Both the position numbers and the translations under genes were made by a program. A DNA stretch of 64,000 nucleotides from Atrichornis clamosus (lineage: Eukaryota > Chordata > Aves > Passeriformes > Menuridae): positions 41,594 through 105,593 of the forward strand of contig WBMZ01009010.1 of NCBI GenBank assembly GCA_013400975.1, given 5' to 3'. Below the pieces are notes generated by a model, which saw only the letters and a program-made list of their open reading frames with translations, ran no database searches and was not told the origin of the DNA. Numbering within the stretch: the first letter of the stretch is position 1; every line of letters begins with the position of its first letter. This document shows, piece after piece, positions 1 through 13,291 of the stretch.

Positions 1-1584
1 CATGTTCTTCATTTCATGCTTCAAAATTACTGTGCTTTCCTGAAAGAGCCTCACATTCAGACGATCTTAATTTTCTAATAAAAACTACCGTTACTTTACA
101 ACAGCAAAGTCAAAGATGCAATTGCTTCTCATGTATAATAGAATTACCTAAACATGAAAATATCCCTCAAAACTGAAAATTAATTATTATTTCTTCTTCC
201 ATATGCTTTAAACATTGGCTCTCATAGCCTGGTCCTAGGATCATTTTACTCTTGTTAAACTTGGATTTTCTCAGAAGAGATTAAGCCCCAAACCCTAATC
301 ACGGATTAGTCATACTGATTTAATGAATTTCTTACCTATGTAATGACAGCAAGATCAAGTTACTAATTTGTTTTTTTATTCTGGAGGGATAGCAGCAATA
401 TCTTGCATATTCCAAAACCCTGTTTACCTTCCTATCTATGCAGCTACCCATACACGCAACCCTTGAATCTGCATTGCATGTACCTGCACCATTGCTGAAC
501 TGTACGCACTGGGAACACTTGCAGGCAAGGTCAAGTTACTGTCACGAGCCTCATGAGAATTACAAACCTAGCACCCCCTGATCCCCTGGGTTGCACCTAT
601 CCAGCTAGATCCCTGTTAAAAACCAGAGCCCCCTCAACATCTCTGATGATTTGAGCCTCCAAGCAATACATAAGAGGGCAACAGGACTGAAGAGTAGGAA
701 ATTATTTTCAGCCTCAAAAGCTCTTTGAGACTTGTGAGGTTAACATCCGAACAACCTTGTTTCAGTTTCAGAAATGAATGTGTGAAAAGAGATTTTTACT
801 AAAATTTACAGAAGTCCAGTCAGACTTGGAAAGGAAAGTTCCTCATCCCCCTCTTGTGATGGATTGTATCTGAAATGTTATTTTCCTTTGCCAAAATCTG
901 AAGTTCAGTTAAATTAAGAAGAAGTGTGTGATATGAAAATATGATGTATAGAACTCCAGAGGTGAACACCAGTCCAACCAAATCGGATCAGGATTATGCT
1001 CCCTCAAATTTTTAATGGTCAAAATAGGCAATCAAGGCAGCTGTTTGTACAGCCTGGGATACTGGGCCAAATGCAAAGGCACCATTGATATGTTCAGCTG
1101 TTTTCCCATGTTGGGGACTTCCCAAAGCACCTTTTAAAATGTAAGGCAATATTGATTCTATCCACAGTAAGAGCCCAGGTACCAGGGCCATCATCAGAAT
1201 TGCCAGCAGAAAATGCAATTAATGCATATAAACTTTCATCTAGAGAGGCTTAAATTAGTCCCAGCTTTCTTGAAGGCTGCAAATTCTTTACATACAACTA
1301 AGCACAAAAATATCCTATATGAACAAGGTACAGATGTTCCCCAGTTAATATGTATGAACGATTCAAACTTTGGCCCCACTGACAGTTTTTCCTGGGCAGC
1401 AGAGATTCACCTGGACCAGAGTAGCACAGGGAATGCAGTGGTCTGATGCAACCAATTGCTGCCTTGCCGAGGATCCATAGCAGCTTCTGTGCTCATAAAA
1501 CCCAGTTAATTTCCTTGAACTGATTTATTTACACAACCTCCAGATGAGTACACATAACATTGCCTTTGGAAATGATCCAGTTCC
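1..1584. other. Intergenic, AT-rich; no gene seen
   Basis: No open frame longer than about 77 codons, and no recognised repeat or RNA gene. Confidence 0.6.
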
Positions 1585-2320
1585 TTGCTTGGAGCTGAAG
1601 GAGAAGCGCAAGCCTCCTTTTAGAGGCAAGTGCCGACTGCTAATTTGCTGCCTGTCTGCAGGGAGCGATGGGGACGATGGTCTCGCCACAGCCAGGGGCT
1701 GCCCTGGCACTGCCCGCCGTGCCAACCCAGGCTCAGTGGTGCCTGCTCAGTCCTAGCGGGAGCAGAAGTGCCTCAACTCTGCTGATTCGGGTGCTCCTGC
1801 CTGAGTCGGCTCTGCGGAGGAGAGCTCGGTGTTTCTGTGTGGTTTGTGAGTCTACCAGAGCGTGAATGGCTCATTCACTAAGTGCTATTCTTCCCCCCGG
1901 CCTGGTGAGGAAACATGGAGGAATGCCGGAGGAAACTTCGGCGAGTTCCAGCCGGATGTGCAGGAGCCAGAGGCCCCTTCAGGGTAGCAGGAAAATGTCA
2001 ATTTAGGAATCAAAAGGATGCGGGAGCCTGCACAAGGAGCCGGGGCTGCTGGGTAGTGATGGACGAGTGTGCACACAGACACGCAGGCACACTGCTCCTC
2101 CAGTCCCCAGGCTTTCCTCAGGGGGATCCTTCACTCCAGCCGGAGCAACCAGAACAAGCACGGCCAGTGAGCCCACTGACTGGGCTGGCCTGGCCAAAGG
2201 CCAACAGCAATAAACAGAAGCCAGGGGGGTCCCCACTGAGCAGACCTGGGACACTGGGGCTTTTTGCAGGCTCTTCACTGGGGACGTAACTACAGTCACT
2301 GTCTTCCCAGGCCTTGAGCA
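1585..2320. other. GC-rich block of unknown nature
   Basis: GC content and CpG count rise well above the surroundings (for example GGAGCGATGGGGACGATGG near 1660). Overlapping open frames of 112-140 codons occur on both strands at about 1915-2456, as expected from GC-rich sequence. I recognise no protein domain. It could be a small CpG island, a lncRNA exon or a decayed repeat. Confidence 0.4.
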
Positions 2321-2629
2321 AAAGTGCCAGCAATGGGAGAATTCCTCTGCATGCTTGTGGGAGAAATAAAGTGCTAAGGGAAAGAGCAGGGAGAGAAGAG
2401 GTTTCTGGGGACTGAAACAGATCAAAGCAGAGATGTATCAACTGAACAGAGGTCAAACATCCTAAAGAAGACAGAAAAGACTGTAAAGGCCTCGAAGAAG
2501 GGATAATGAGAAATTAGAAGGAAGTACAGGGAGGCCCGAGCAAGGCAATCTCTGGCCATTTCCCTATGTTTTACAATGCAGTGAGTCCAGGGTTATCTGT
2601 GAAGTTTTAAAAGAGGGGCAGCAGTGGAA

Positions 2630-4028
2630 AATGCATTCATCCTTCATCACACAGAATTGTTCTGGAGAAGGGGGACCACAGATACTACTGAGCCTGTCAG
2701 TCTCACTTCAGTGCCTGGTAAAATCACAGGAAAGATTATTTGGGGAAGTATTGAAAAACACTGTAATTGGTCACAGCCAGCACAGCTTCATGAGGCAAGA
2801 ATCTGCTCGTTGAACCTGATTTTCTTCTACAGTAGGGTAACCTACCTGGTTCATCTAGGAAAGCCAGTACACAAAGCCAGCAAGCTTTTCTTCCTGTCTC
2901 TCTGCACAAGATGTCCAGCATACAGCTAAATAACCATGTTATGCCATGGGTGAGCAACTGGCTTACAGTTCAGGCACAAAGAGTTATAGTGAATGGGGTA
3001 ACATCAGGCTGATGACCTGCCACTAGTGTGTTTCTGCAGGGCTGCATCCTCAGCCCAGTGCTCTTCAACATCTTCTTTAATGACTTGGACTCTGGACTGG
3101 GAGGAATACTAAGTAAGTTTGCTGATGACACTAAATTAGGAGGAGCTGATGACTCCCTCAGGGGCAGGGAGGCCCTGCAAAGAGACCTTGACAAACTAAA
3201 GGACTGGGAAATAACCAACCATAAGAAGTTTAACAAGAGCAAGACATGGATTCTGCACCTGGGACGGGGCAACCCTGGTTGTGTGTATAGACTGGGGAAT
3301 GAAATGTTGGAGTGCAGTGCCACGGGAAGGGACCTGGAAGTCCTGTTTGAGAGAAAGTTGAACGTGGGTCAGCAGTGCTTTGGCAGCCAGGAGGGCCACC
3401 CATGTCCTAGGGTGCATCAGACACAGCATCGCCAGCCGGGCAAGGGAGGGGATTGTCCCGCTCTGCTCTGCACTGGGGCGGCCTCACCTCGAGTGCTGGG
3501 GACAGGTTTGGGAGCCACAATATAAAAGAGACGTTAAGCTATTAGAGAATATCCAAAGGGATATTCCAAGGATCCAAAGGATGGTTGAAGGGTCTGGAGG
3601 GGAAACTGTATGAGGAGCAGCTGAGATCACTTGTTTTCTTCAACCTGGAGCAGAGGAGACTGAGGAGACCTCACTGTAGTCTTCAACATCCTCACGAGGG
3701 AAAGCAGAGGGACAGGTACAGATCTCTTCACTCTCGTGACCAGTGACAGGACTCAAGGAAATAGCATGAAACTGAGTCAAGGGAGGTATAGGTTGGATAG
3801 CAGGAAAAAGTTTTCACACTGAGGGTGGTTGAGCACTGGAACAGACTCCCAAGAGAAGTGGTCCCAGCACCAAGCCTGACAGAATTCAAGCAGCATTTGG
3901 ACAATGCTCTCAGGCACATGGTGTGATTCCTGGGGTGTTCTGCACAGGGCCAGGAGTGGGACTCAATTATGCTAATGCGTCCCTTCCAACTCAACATATT
4001 CTGTGATTCTATTCTATGATTCTATGAG
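2630..4028 (+). mobile_element. CR1 LINE, 5'-truncated and decayed, with reverse-transcriptase remnants
   Basis: About 1.4 kb corresponds to the 3' part of CR1 ORF2 and the CR1 tail. Translated pieces match CR1-type reverse transcriptase: SLTSVPGKI in a piece at 2624-2929, LSPVLFNIF and the catalytic FADDTKLGG in a piece at 3028-3360, then LGCIRHSI and SALGRPHLE in another frame from about 3380. The pieces lie in two frames with stops, so the copy is dead. The 3' end is the usual CR1 ending, short direct repeats of ATTCTATGATTCTATGA, at about 4008-4028. Reverse transcription and insertion of itself was its ancestral role. Confidence 0.9.
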
Positions 4029-7000
4029 GTCAGAAAGGAAAAATAAAATGAGAGAAAAGCTGTATCAAGAGAATAAACAGACATCATAAAGGCTGGTATT
4101 TTTAATGTTGCTTGAAAGTGTTTGCAAGTCTTTCATGATAGAAAAATTGTGGGACTGAAAAAGAGAAGGATCTAAATAAATATGGCGGGGGGTACATAAA
4201 GGCAAGTGCTTTAAAATTAAGACATTATGTTACTTAAAAATATAAGCAACAGTCATTCCCAAACCTTGCTGCATTTCTAAGTCAGAATGGGACAGAGCAG
4301 CTGCAGTTCTGGAGGAGCAGGAACACATGTGAGTCAGCTGTAACACTTACATGTCAGGAGAAAAATGCATCATTTTTTCCATCACAGTATGAATCTTAGT
4401 GGAAGAATAAGAGAGAAGTAAATGTCTTACACCTTAATGTCTACTGAAAAAAAAAAATCATCCTTAAATGGATGATGAGAACTTGCAATATGTAGGCCAG
4501 ATTTTAGATATTTGGTCCTCATAAATAAACATGATTGGCATCAGGGCTCAGAAACTTTGACTTTCTTAGCCAGCCACAGCAGTGAACTTCTTTAGGCCAC
4601 CTGAATGGGATTTCCAACGTCCTAAATGCAAAAACATAAGAAAATGGCTAATTGACAGGTGTTCCTTCAGAAAGAAAAAGCATGGTCTGTGAGTGGGGCT
4701 TTGTGCAGCCCTACAGGTGTGTGAGCTCCCCTCTGCCAGTAAGGGTCAGGTCCATCACAGCAGCTCCTCCTCACCACAGAGCCTGGGCACTGCCACTGCC
4801 ACTGCCAGTGAGTCTGGTCTATCAGTTGCCTCTCAGGGGACTTGGGTGACAGTGGCATATGACAGTGGCTGCAAAATCTCTATGCCAGCGGGAAAAATCT
4901 CACTACATTGGCAGAATTTATGGAACGAAGAGGCAGTACACTGTGGCTACTTTGGTCAAGAGACTTTCCAGTGCTAGGAGGGACAACATTTGGGTTTGTG
5001 AAGTTGGACCGCTTCTTGGCTGCAGGCAGACTCTTTCAGGGAGTGGAGTGAGATGGCACCGATGAAACTTCTTCTGATAAAAGTTGATGTTCCAGTGAAA
5101 TTGGTTCAGACTTCTAAATTTCTCTTCCAGGAGAACAAATCTAAGTTTACAATGGAAGGGTGGAGAATCTTTATTTTTGGAGATTTTTATGAACAGATGA
5201 GACACGTCTGTGAGCAGTTATCTAACAGAGCTGGTTTTGCTTTTGGCTAGTCTCACTAGAAGACCACTCAAGGTCCCTTCCTAACTGAAAAGATCATATT
5301 GCATACTTCATTTTCACTTAATGTTAAGAATTGCTTATCTTTTTTCCCCAGCATTTCAAAGAGAGTACAAGAACTTTATGGTTACATATTAATTGCTTTA
5401 TTATGATCTGCAGTGATAGGACTGCAATTATCTGTGAGAATAGCTAGTGTTGTCCTTGCATTAGCCACAAATACCTTATCTCCACTCAATTCATCCTTAG
5501 CAAGAACCCATGCATTCTAGTGAAGTTAATGTATTATTGGCATCTCAAATGCATCCAGAGTGCGAATAACTCCTAAGTGATTTTGTCATTTTTTCTCTGC
5601 TATTCTGCTACTGTTAAGGCCATTTCTTCTGTTCTCTTTCAATAAAAATCAACATCTCCATTTCAACAGCTGGAAAAAAGGGTGCTGGAGTACCACACAA
5701 ACCTTGTCTTTCTATGTATCACTGATCCTACATAATTTTGCATCATGTTGTTCTCAAACAGCATGTATTCCAAAAACAAATGGCAAAGCTCAAGCATACA
5801 CATTCTTCTTATTTCATTACTACTTAGGTGATGAACAGTTGCTGAGAAAACTCTGAAGACTTTTATTACTGACTGAACACACTCAAATTACTTGAAATGT
5901 TAATGGCACCCAACACACCAAGTATATGAATGAAAGGAAAAACAGAGCAACATAAGAATGAGGCTTCATGACTTCAGGATGTAGGCCTGTACCCCTGAAA
6001 AGAGACAGGAAAAAAGGAAATCAGGTCATGCTTTACTCATGCCATCTGCAAGCTCTTGCAGAGCATTTGTGCTACAGACAGCCACAAATTCTTAAGATGC
6101 GGGATATGTTATTTAATGTGTGTGAAGTAAAAGACTGATTTTGGTGATCCACCTGAGGAAAATATACACATTAAAGAGAAGATTTACCTGTACCTATAGA
6201 TGTGCTAATGTCTGTAACACTCCCATTACTAAGGGTTTGTTCTCACCTCTAAGTCTCTAAGGTAATATAACTGACACGACACAAGTGGTGCTCAGTAGTT
6301 ATACAGCTTTTATAGTTTCTAATATCAGAGCATGCCCTGAACTGGGTCCTACCACTGTACCATTACACATAAGGGTGAGTGGAAAAGAGTAAATGGCTGA
6401 CCAAAAGTTATGCACTACACCAGAAGTTGAATAGAATTAAATTTTTGCCTGCATAATCTTAGTCTGCGGAGTTGCTCAACCTCTCCACAGCTGTAAACAT
6501 TTAGGAATCATACGCTGGAAATTATTTCTCAAGACTTTACCTCCTAGATTAAAGATTCATTTTTACTTGTAACAAAATGTTAACTATTGTCCTTTCCACT
6601 CTGTAGACTATAAGGGATGGACAATCTGATGGGCAAGTACAGTCCAGATACAGCACAGTCAGGTTAAAATACGCCCAGAGCTGAGCGGGATGCAACTTGG
6701 ATGTGTCTGTTTGACAAGGCTGCTGTGGGTACAGCCAGTTCTTGGTCTGCCTCTTTAGCTACCCCGCTCTCAGTTTACCGAAGCTGATGGCATCTCCTCC
6801 ATCTCTACCTTCAGGCAGTGCTAGCATATGGTGCAGCCCATAAAGTCCAGAAATGGCGAGTCTTCTCAGCTAGTTATCCTCTTCTAGAACTCTGGAAAAG
6901 GGCTGGTTCATCTTCAAGGAACTGTAGGCAAGCTGGACACAGGCCTCTCCTTTTATCAGTCCCTCGCAAGTCCAAGCTAGGTTTATGAAACCATGTCAAG

Positions 7001-10000
7001 GGCTGGCAAGTAGCAAAGACCCTTGGCAGAGCTATGTATTTCAGGACCATCTAGAAAGCTTGCCAAACTTAGTCACATCCCAAATCTTTCTAAAAGACAC
7101 TGATTCCATGGCTACATAAAATAACTTCAAAATAGGAGGGCACAGAAGACTTGGTTTAACTCTCAGGACTGTAAGAACCTCATGAAAATAGAACACAGAT
7201 TTTAAAACACACACATCTGGGACTGATAGGAGCTTTCAGAAGCCTCTGGCCATGACTTTGTAACCCCTTCTCAGCTGAGCAGAGCTTACTCAGGCAAATA
7301 ATTGCTTTCAAATCAATAGGAAGGCTGCTATGAATAGTAGCTTTCAGCTCTTGCTGCTATGGTCTGCTTGCATCGCTTTACACTGTTCTGTGGGACTTCT
7401 TATGCCCCAGCACAGTGAGAGCTGGACACAAGCAGTGCCCAGGGAGTCACAGCTGCTGCACACACCTCCAGAATAAAGCTTCTTCCTGCAGGTCCCCCAG
7501 CTTACCTCACGCCCAGCACTGGGAGAAGGACTGGGCAGTTTGCAGGGAGATGTCAAAAGTGGTTTGCATTGTGCTCACACATGAACAGCCTCAGTGCATG
7601 GTGCAAATCATTATTCTGCATCTACAATATTCCTCTTAGGCTCAGATCAATATGCACTGTTTCCAATATGACCTTCATGGTGAGTACTGCAGCATGGAGA
7701 ACACATGATAGCTCTTACATCAATAAAAAATATTTAAATAGCAGCTTTTAGCTGTAGTCATCAGTTTATATCATGGGGTTTTTCCTGAGGCTATTTGTTT
7801 TGTTATTTCATCCAATCTTCCTTATTAGCCACATAGCAACTTCCTACTTAGTTGATGAAGTTTCTTAAAATAACTCCTCTTAGTGATGAAAACAGAGCTG
7901 ATGATGTGTTTATCATCTAGCCTTTTAAGGTGTTGTGTTCTCTTCTAAACTGAAAGAGATTAAATTTTTGCTTCTGTCTGTGGTTATTTTTTTGTTTTTC
8001 TCATGCTAGTTGCCATTCTTCCACTTTTTTTATCCACAGTTTGACCCAGATAACACATTGTTCAAAAGTGCCATCTGACTTGAGTTCTGAATTTGTATTA
8101 TTCCAGTAACTTTGCTGTTCCCATTAAGTAAAATGATTTCGTTCCAGAGCTCTTGATTAGAGAAAATGAAAGATCAAATAATTTATCACTGAGTTAGGAT
8201 GATGATAAGGGCCATGATACTTAAGGAGAAGATTTATTAAAATGTCACATACATTCAGCTGTTTATTATTTTGACAGCCTTGCAGCATTCTCCTCTATTA
8301 AGACAAAATGATACATTACTTACAAAAACACCTAAACCAGTGACATTAAGAAAATTATTGAACACACTAGAACTGCATAAATTGGACTGTTCCTGAACTG
8401 AAGAGCATGAAATTCAGCCTCTACTTTTGAAGAACAAAAAATCTCTTAGCATGTTGTCCTTGACAGACAGAGGTTTCGCAGCGACATCAACAAGCCCACC
8501 CTCTAATCTTTGCAAGACCTGCTATTGCAGGGTTGTGAAAGCCCCTACTTGCTTTTGGCTTCCCTGGGAGTTATGGCAAAGTCTTTCCTTGTCCCACCAC
8601 TGCCACAGTCACCAATGCAGTGGGATGGCCTTGCCTCTCCTCAGAAGGAAGAACCTGTTGCTGACACACATTTTATTTTGAAGCGGAAAACTATTTCTGG
8701 ATGCCACGGGGCTGATTCACCAGCCTGAGTTCAAATCCCCAACCACAGGATTCAGTTCCTTTTGCTTTATTGCTTCAGTTTTATTTCTCCAGAATAAAAG
8801 AAGAAGCTTCTGAGCAAATGCTGAACATATCCTCAATGTTTTTCCCTTCTGTGCAGAGCACAAACTTGGCAGAAACCTTGCTCTATGCCTATCTACTTTT
8901 GGAGTTTAGAGAAGACATCCTTTTTGTTTGCCTTCTTCATCCCAGGACCACACGTTTCAACACAAATATCTGATAGTCATAAATAAAGGGGGTTCTTCAC
9001 CCATCCGAGTTCAGTGTTCCTTACTGACATAAAGCTCAAATGACCTGCAAGCTGTCACCTCATATTGTCTTGTATGCAAACCTTAGCAATCAGCAGCTGG
9101 AAGCTTTGATTTCGTCACAGTGAGGGATTCCCATAGCAAAACTGGACCTTGTGGAGCTGTTATTTGAAGACCTATTTGTAAAGCACTTTTAAAGGGGTCT
9201 GGCTAGCAAACGAACCTACAGGCCTGCTGGATCGCCAATTCCAGTTCCCTTCTGTCATGGGCAATAATGTCTTGTCATTTTTTTAATTATCAAAGATCTA
9301 AATTTAAATTAATCATTTGTTGCCCAAGAGAAGTAGAGGCATTGAGAGATCTGGAAATCTTTTCCTGAGTTCTGGCCTAAATTTTATTTACATGCAATTT
9401 ATACCCAACTGTTTCTGTGCCAAGTATGTTCTTCATCCCGAAGCTTATCTCCCTCAACACTCACCCCTCAATGTATTTATAGTCAACTGTCACAATTATC
9501 CCCAGCCTTTATTTTGCTGGGCTAGACAATGTGTGGTGTTCTAGCTTCTTTGTCTCTCTTTTGATCATTGCCGTTGCTCTGTCTATATCTATTCATTGTT
9601 TCAGTAGTCTGCCTCACCTGGACATCAGACTGTCTGACACAGGACTGCAGGCAAACCCAGAGAAGTTTCACCTTGGCCTTAATACCATGTTAAAAACAAT
9701 TTTTCACCAAGAATATTCTATTCAAGTTGGCTTTTGTCTTTTTGACAGGGACATCACACTGGCAGCCTAATAGTCATCCTGTAACTGATTAAAAGACCCG
9801 TGTCTTTCTCCTCTCCTGGCATGTGCCCATAATGAGAGTGAATGCACACATCTGGGGATGTGCTTCATCAGACTGGCACTTGTATTCCCTCTGTTTAAAA
9901 TACTTGGGGAGTTAGGCATCAAGGCTCATACCAGGTAACATGGCAGCCTGTCACGGCAAGATGTATGGACCAGAGGGATGTGTTTGCATGGAGCAGGGAG

Positions 10001-12006
10001 ATGCCTCCAAGCTGCAGGTTAGCACTTGGGCACCACCCAGGAACATTAAAATATGAAGAGCTGTTTACCAAATTTGAGGAGTCATCAGAGGCAGCATACA
10101 TCAAATTAGCCTCAGATAGGCTAATAGAAAATTAGATAGCAAAAAAACCCTTGGAGGGAACAGGTTCTGGTGACAAATGAACACAAGTTTCTCTCTAATG
10201 GGTGATCCCAAAGCAAACTTAGTTTCATCTGGTCAATAGATACATTATTTAAGTTGCATCGATTAGGATCAGACATTATTAAATCATGCACAGTTACTTT
10301 ATTTAGATTAAGACAATTTCCTGTTAGTGGCAGTAATATTAGAAGAAGAGTTTAACTTTCCTCTTGATCAGTATGTGTGCAGAAGACATTATTTCCTTGC
10401 ACCTTTCTCACTGCAACTGGACTGCTGCACAACAGGAAGGACAAATTCCTGGGCTGAGAGGGCATACAAGAATGCAACTGTGCAGCACAGTGTAGTGTTT
10501 ACATGTCCATGTATGAGAAAAGTGTTCTCTAGTTCCAGTCCTCTGCTCTCTGGATTGATTCTGCATCTTATATTGGGCAGTCATTTGTTTAAAACTTTAA
10601 GTTATTGAAATAAGGCTTACAAAGAGAACATCAACAGTCTCTGAAGGATGGGGATTATTTTTCATCTGTGGTCATATTCATCTGAAAACGGCAATTTTAC
10701 TCTTAAAATTTCTATTCCAGGACTCTATTTCAATCAGCATTTCTCTCCAAGTGTACAGAAATGCAGTAATTATTCTTATCTTGTTTCTATTTTTTTCAAA
10801 TATTTAGTTTAACAAATCGATGAATAACCTGGGATTTACTGACCTCTAATGGCTAAATTAAGATCTTCCACCTTTGTTTAAATGTGCCACTAAAATGAAA
10901 AAATATGTTCAGGATTTGCACCTTTTTTGAGCCAATGCACTCCATCTTCAAAAATGTATCTCCTCCTTTTGATGGTAGAGAATCATTTACTATTTTAACT
11001 GGGACAAGTAATTTTTTTGGATCATGTGTGTAAATTATCAGTCACTTTCCCATTCCCTGTAATTAGAATGGTAAGAGGAACACAGGAAGCGGGGGTGCCT
11101 GGTTTATAAACAGCTCTGCATGCTCTGCTAATGCAAAGGAAGCAGATCCCTCAGCAATTTTAAATGGTTTACCTACAGACAGATGAGGTTTACTGCATAA
11201 GCATATTGCTTGGACAATTTCACAAAAACATATAAAAAAATAAGGGCAATCGGGACTGGAAGATGTGAATATTGCATCATGAGCAAGATTTATGAGGACT
11301 CTGGCTAATTCTGACCTCTTATGACCAAAGATGCAAAACTAAACTCCAGGGAGCTCAGTGCTGTGCCTTGTCAGACCCTGTGTCCTGCCCACCCCTGGCT
11401 GCAGGCAAAGTAAGAGGCTACTGGGAGACTGAAAGCATATTAACCAGCTTGGATTGAGATAGATTAGAAAAAAAAAAAGACTTGATATCATTATAGTATC
11501 TAGTTAGCTGTGAGTATTTTGAGTGCAATGTGCTTTTCCCCATCAAGGACAAGCAAAGGGCAGTTAAGCCCCTGTCTACCACTTTGACCCTCTGCTAAAA
11601 ACCAGCCCAATGCGACCACCATTCATCTGCTGTCTAATGCTCCTTAGCCCCAAAGAATTAGAAGTTATAATTTCTGTTTATGGTCATGGCTCATAAGATA
11701 TTATCCTGTTGCCAAGGAAGCAGGCAGAAAAGTTTACAAAATAGATGGACAAATATTATTAAAAATGGGATAACAAACTATGCATCATAGCTGGATGCTG
11801 TCTGAAGTGCACCATCACTTTTCACAAAAAGCATTGTGTTTCTACTTGAAAGGTTAGCTGTGTAGTCAGAATGAGCCTCTCAATCATAAATTATCCTCAA
11901 CTAGCAATATGCTTCTACTGTTTTTATGACAAAGTCCTTCAAAGTAATAGCAACATTCTTTTTTTCCATGTTTTCTATGTAATATGTGGGTACCCCCTTT
12001 CAATGT
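4029..12006. other. Intergenic, about 8 kb; no gene seen
   Basis: AT-rich sequence with open frames no longer than about 95 codons and no family match I recognise. Only short A/T runs (for example poly-A near 4447) stand out. Small exons or conserved non-coding elements cannot be excluded by eye. Confidence 0.5.
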
Positions 12007-12140
12007 TATATCTGAGCATGATGCCATATGGTATGCAATATCCCTTTGGCCGGTGTCCACTCCCAACTACTTGTGCACCCCCAGACTCCTCTCTGGTGGG
12101 GTGGGTTAATGAGATAGCGTGGCAAAAACTGTGAACATAT
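12007..12140 (-). mobile_element. LTR fragment (bird endogenous retrovirus type), minus orientation
   Basis: The segment has the signature block of a common bird LTR family in reverse: CCATATGGTATGCAATATCC, then CTTGTGCACCCCCAG and a CTCTCTGGTGGGGTGGG-like stretch. The same blocks recur in opposite orientation at 13000-13090 and in the same orientation at about 51140-51230. Both ends are missing, so limits are approximate. Confidence 0.65.
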
Positions 12141-12818
12141 GATAAACCAGTTTAGCATAGGGATTAAAATCCCTGCTTTTATCAAACTATCATTTATCAT
12201 ACTTCCAAGTTATTTTATTTATGACTGCTCTCTAGAACCAGCAATATGTTGTTAACCTTGTAGTTCTGAAGATCTTGTGTAACCTCATGGAAAGAAGGGG
12301 AGTGAAACATTACAGGTTTTGAATTGAGCATCAGATTTTCACAGAAGAGTGATTTCACACAGCTCTGCTTACTCACGTCAGATCCCGCAGGTAAATTAAT
12401 ACTTGTTCATTAGCAAGGGCTCTCAAGGCTATTCAGTGAACTATAATTTCCTTGTGGACATATGGTGACGGTCTTACAAAGGTTGTAGAGATCTACAGCA
12501 TAGACTCCTGCAACTAAGCATTTCCTTAGGATTTTTTTGTAATCAACAAAAGGTGTTTTTAGGTTGTGGGTTTCTCACTTCTTTGAGATATCTGATTTAG
12601 GATGCACAGTCTACACGAGCACCTCCTCTAAGGAAGGCTGTTTTGCTCTTTTAATGTCTACTTTTAGTCTCCAAAATTTGGAGGGGGTGAGGGATCAGCC
12701 ATGCATGCTGTGAGCACTGAACTTTTGCTACACCCACAATGGTGTGTGATATTGACAGCAGTGAAATAAGCCTGTCTCCATGCCTGTATGCCATGTGAGG
12801 AAAAACTGAATGTCATTT
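12141..12818. other. Spacer between two inverted LTR pieces; no gene seen
   Basis: AT-rich sequence without open frames of note or recognised repeats. Confidence 0.5.
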
Positions 12819-13291
12819 TGATATTTGTGATAGCTGGGGTAGAGTTGACTTTATTCAATGTAGCTAGTATGGGGCTATGTTTTGAATTTGTGCTGAAAAT
12901 CAGGCTGATAATACGGAAATGTTTTTGTTACTGCTGAGCAGTGCTTGCACAGCATCAAGGCCTTTTATGCTTCTCATACCACCCCACCAGTGAAGGCACT
13001 GAGGGGGCACAAGAATTTGAGAAGGGACACAACCGGTCTGCTTACCCCAACCGACCAGAGGATATTCCATACCATATGGTGTCATGTTTAGCAATAAAAC
13101 ACGGGGAAAGAGGAAGGAAGCGGGGCTTGTTTGCAGTGATGTCATTTGATTTGCTTTACCTGTTAAACAGTCTTTGTCTCAACCCAAGTGTTTTCTCACT
13201 TTTACTCTTCTGATTCTCTCCCCATCCCAATGTGGGGGAATGAATTAGAAGCTGTTGGTACTTAGTTGTCAGTCAGAGTTAAATCATGGCA
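12819..13291 (+). mobile_element. Solo LTR with internal deletion, plus orientation
   Basis: It starts with TG followed by a GCTGGGGTAGAGTTGAC block, passes through TTACTGCTGAGCAGTGCTTG, GGATATTCCATACCATATGG and TTTACCTGTTAAACAGTC, and ends in a CA at 13290-13291. Order and content match the LTR at 50802-51386 in reverse, but about 100 bases between the promoter-like part and the poly(A) part are absent. The TATA region is degraded to GCAATAAAAC. No viral coding sequence is attached, so it is a solitary LTR left by recombination. Confidence 0.75.

Noticed and set aside
8690..8755. Possible tRNA because of GAGTTCAAATCCCC, like a T-arm/B box
   Set aside because: No matching acceptor stem, D-arm or A box could be placed at the right distance.
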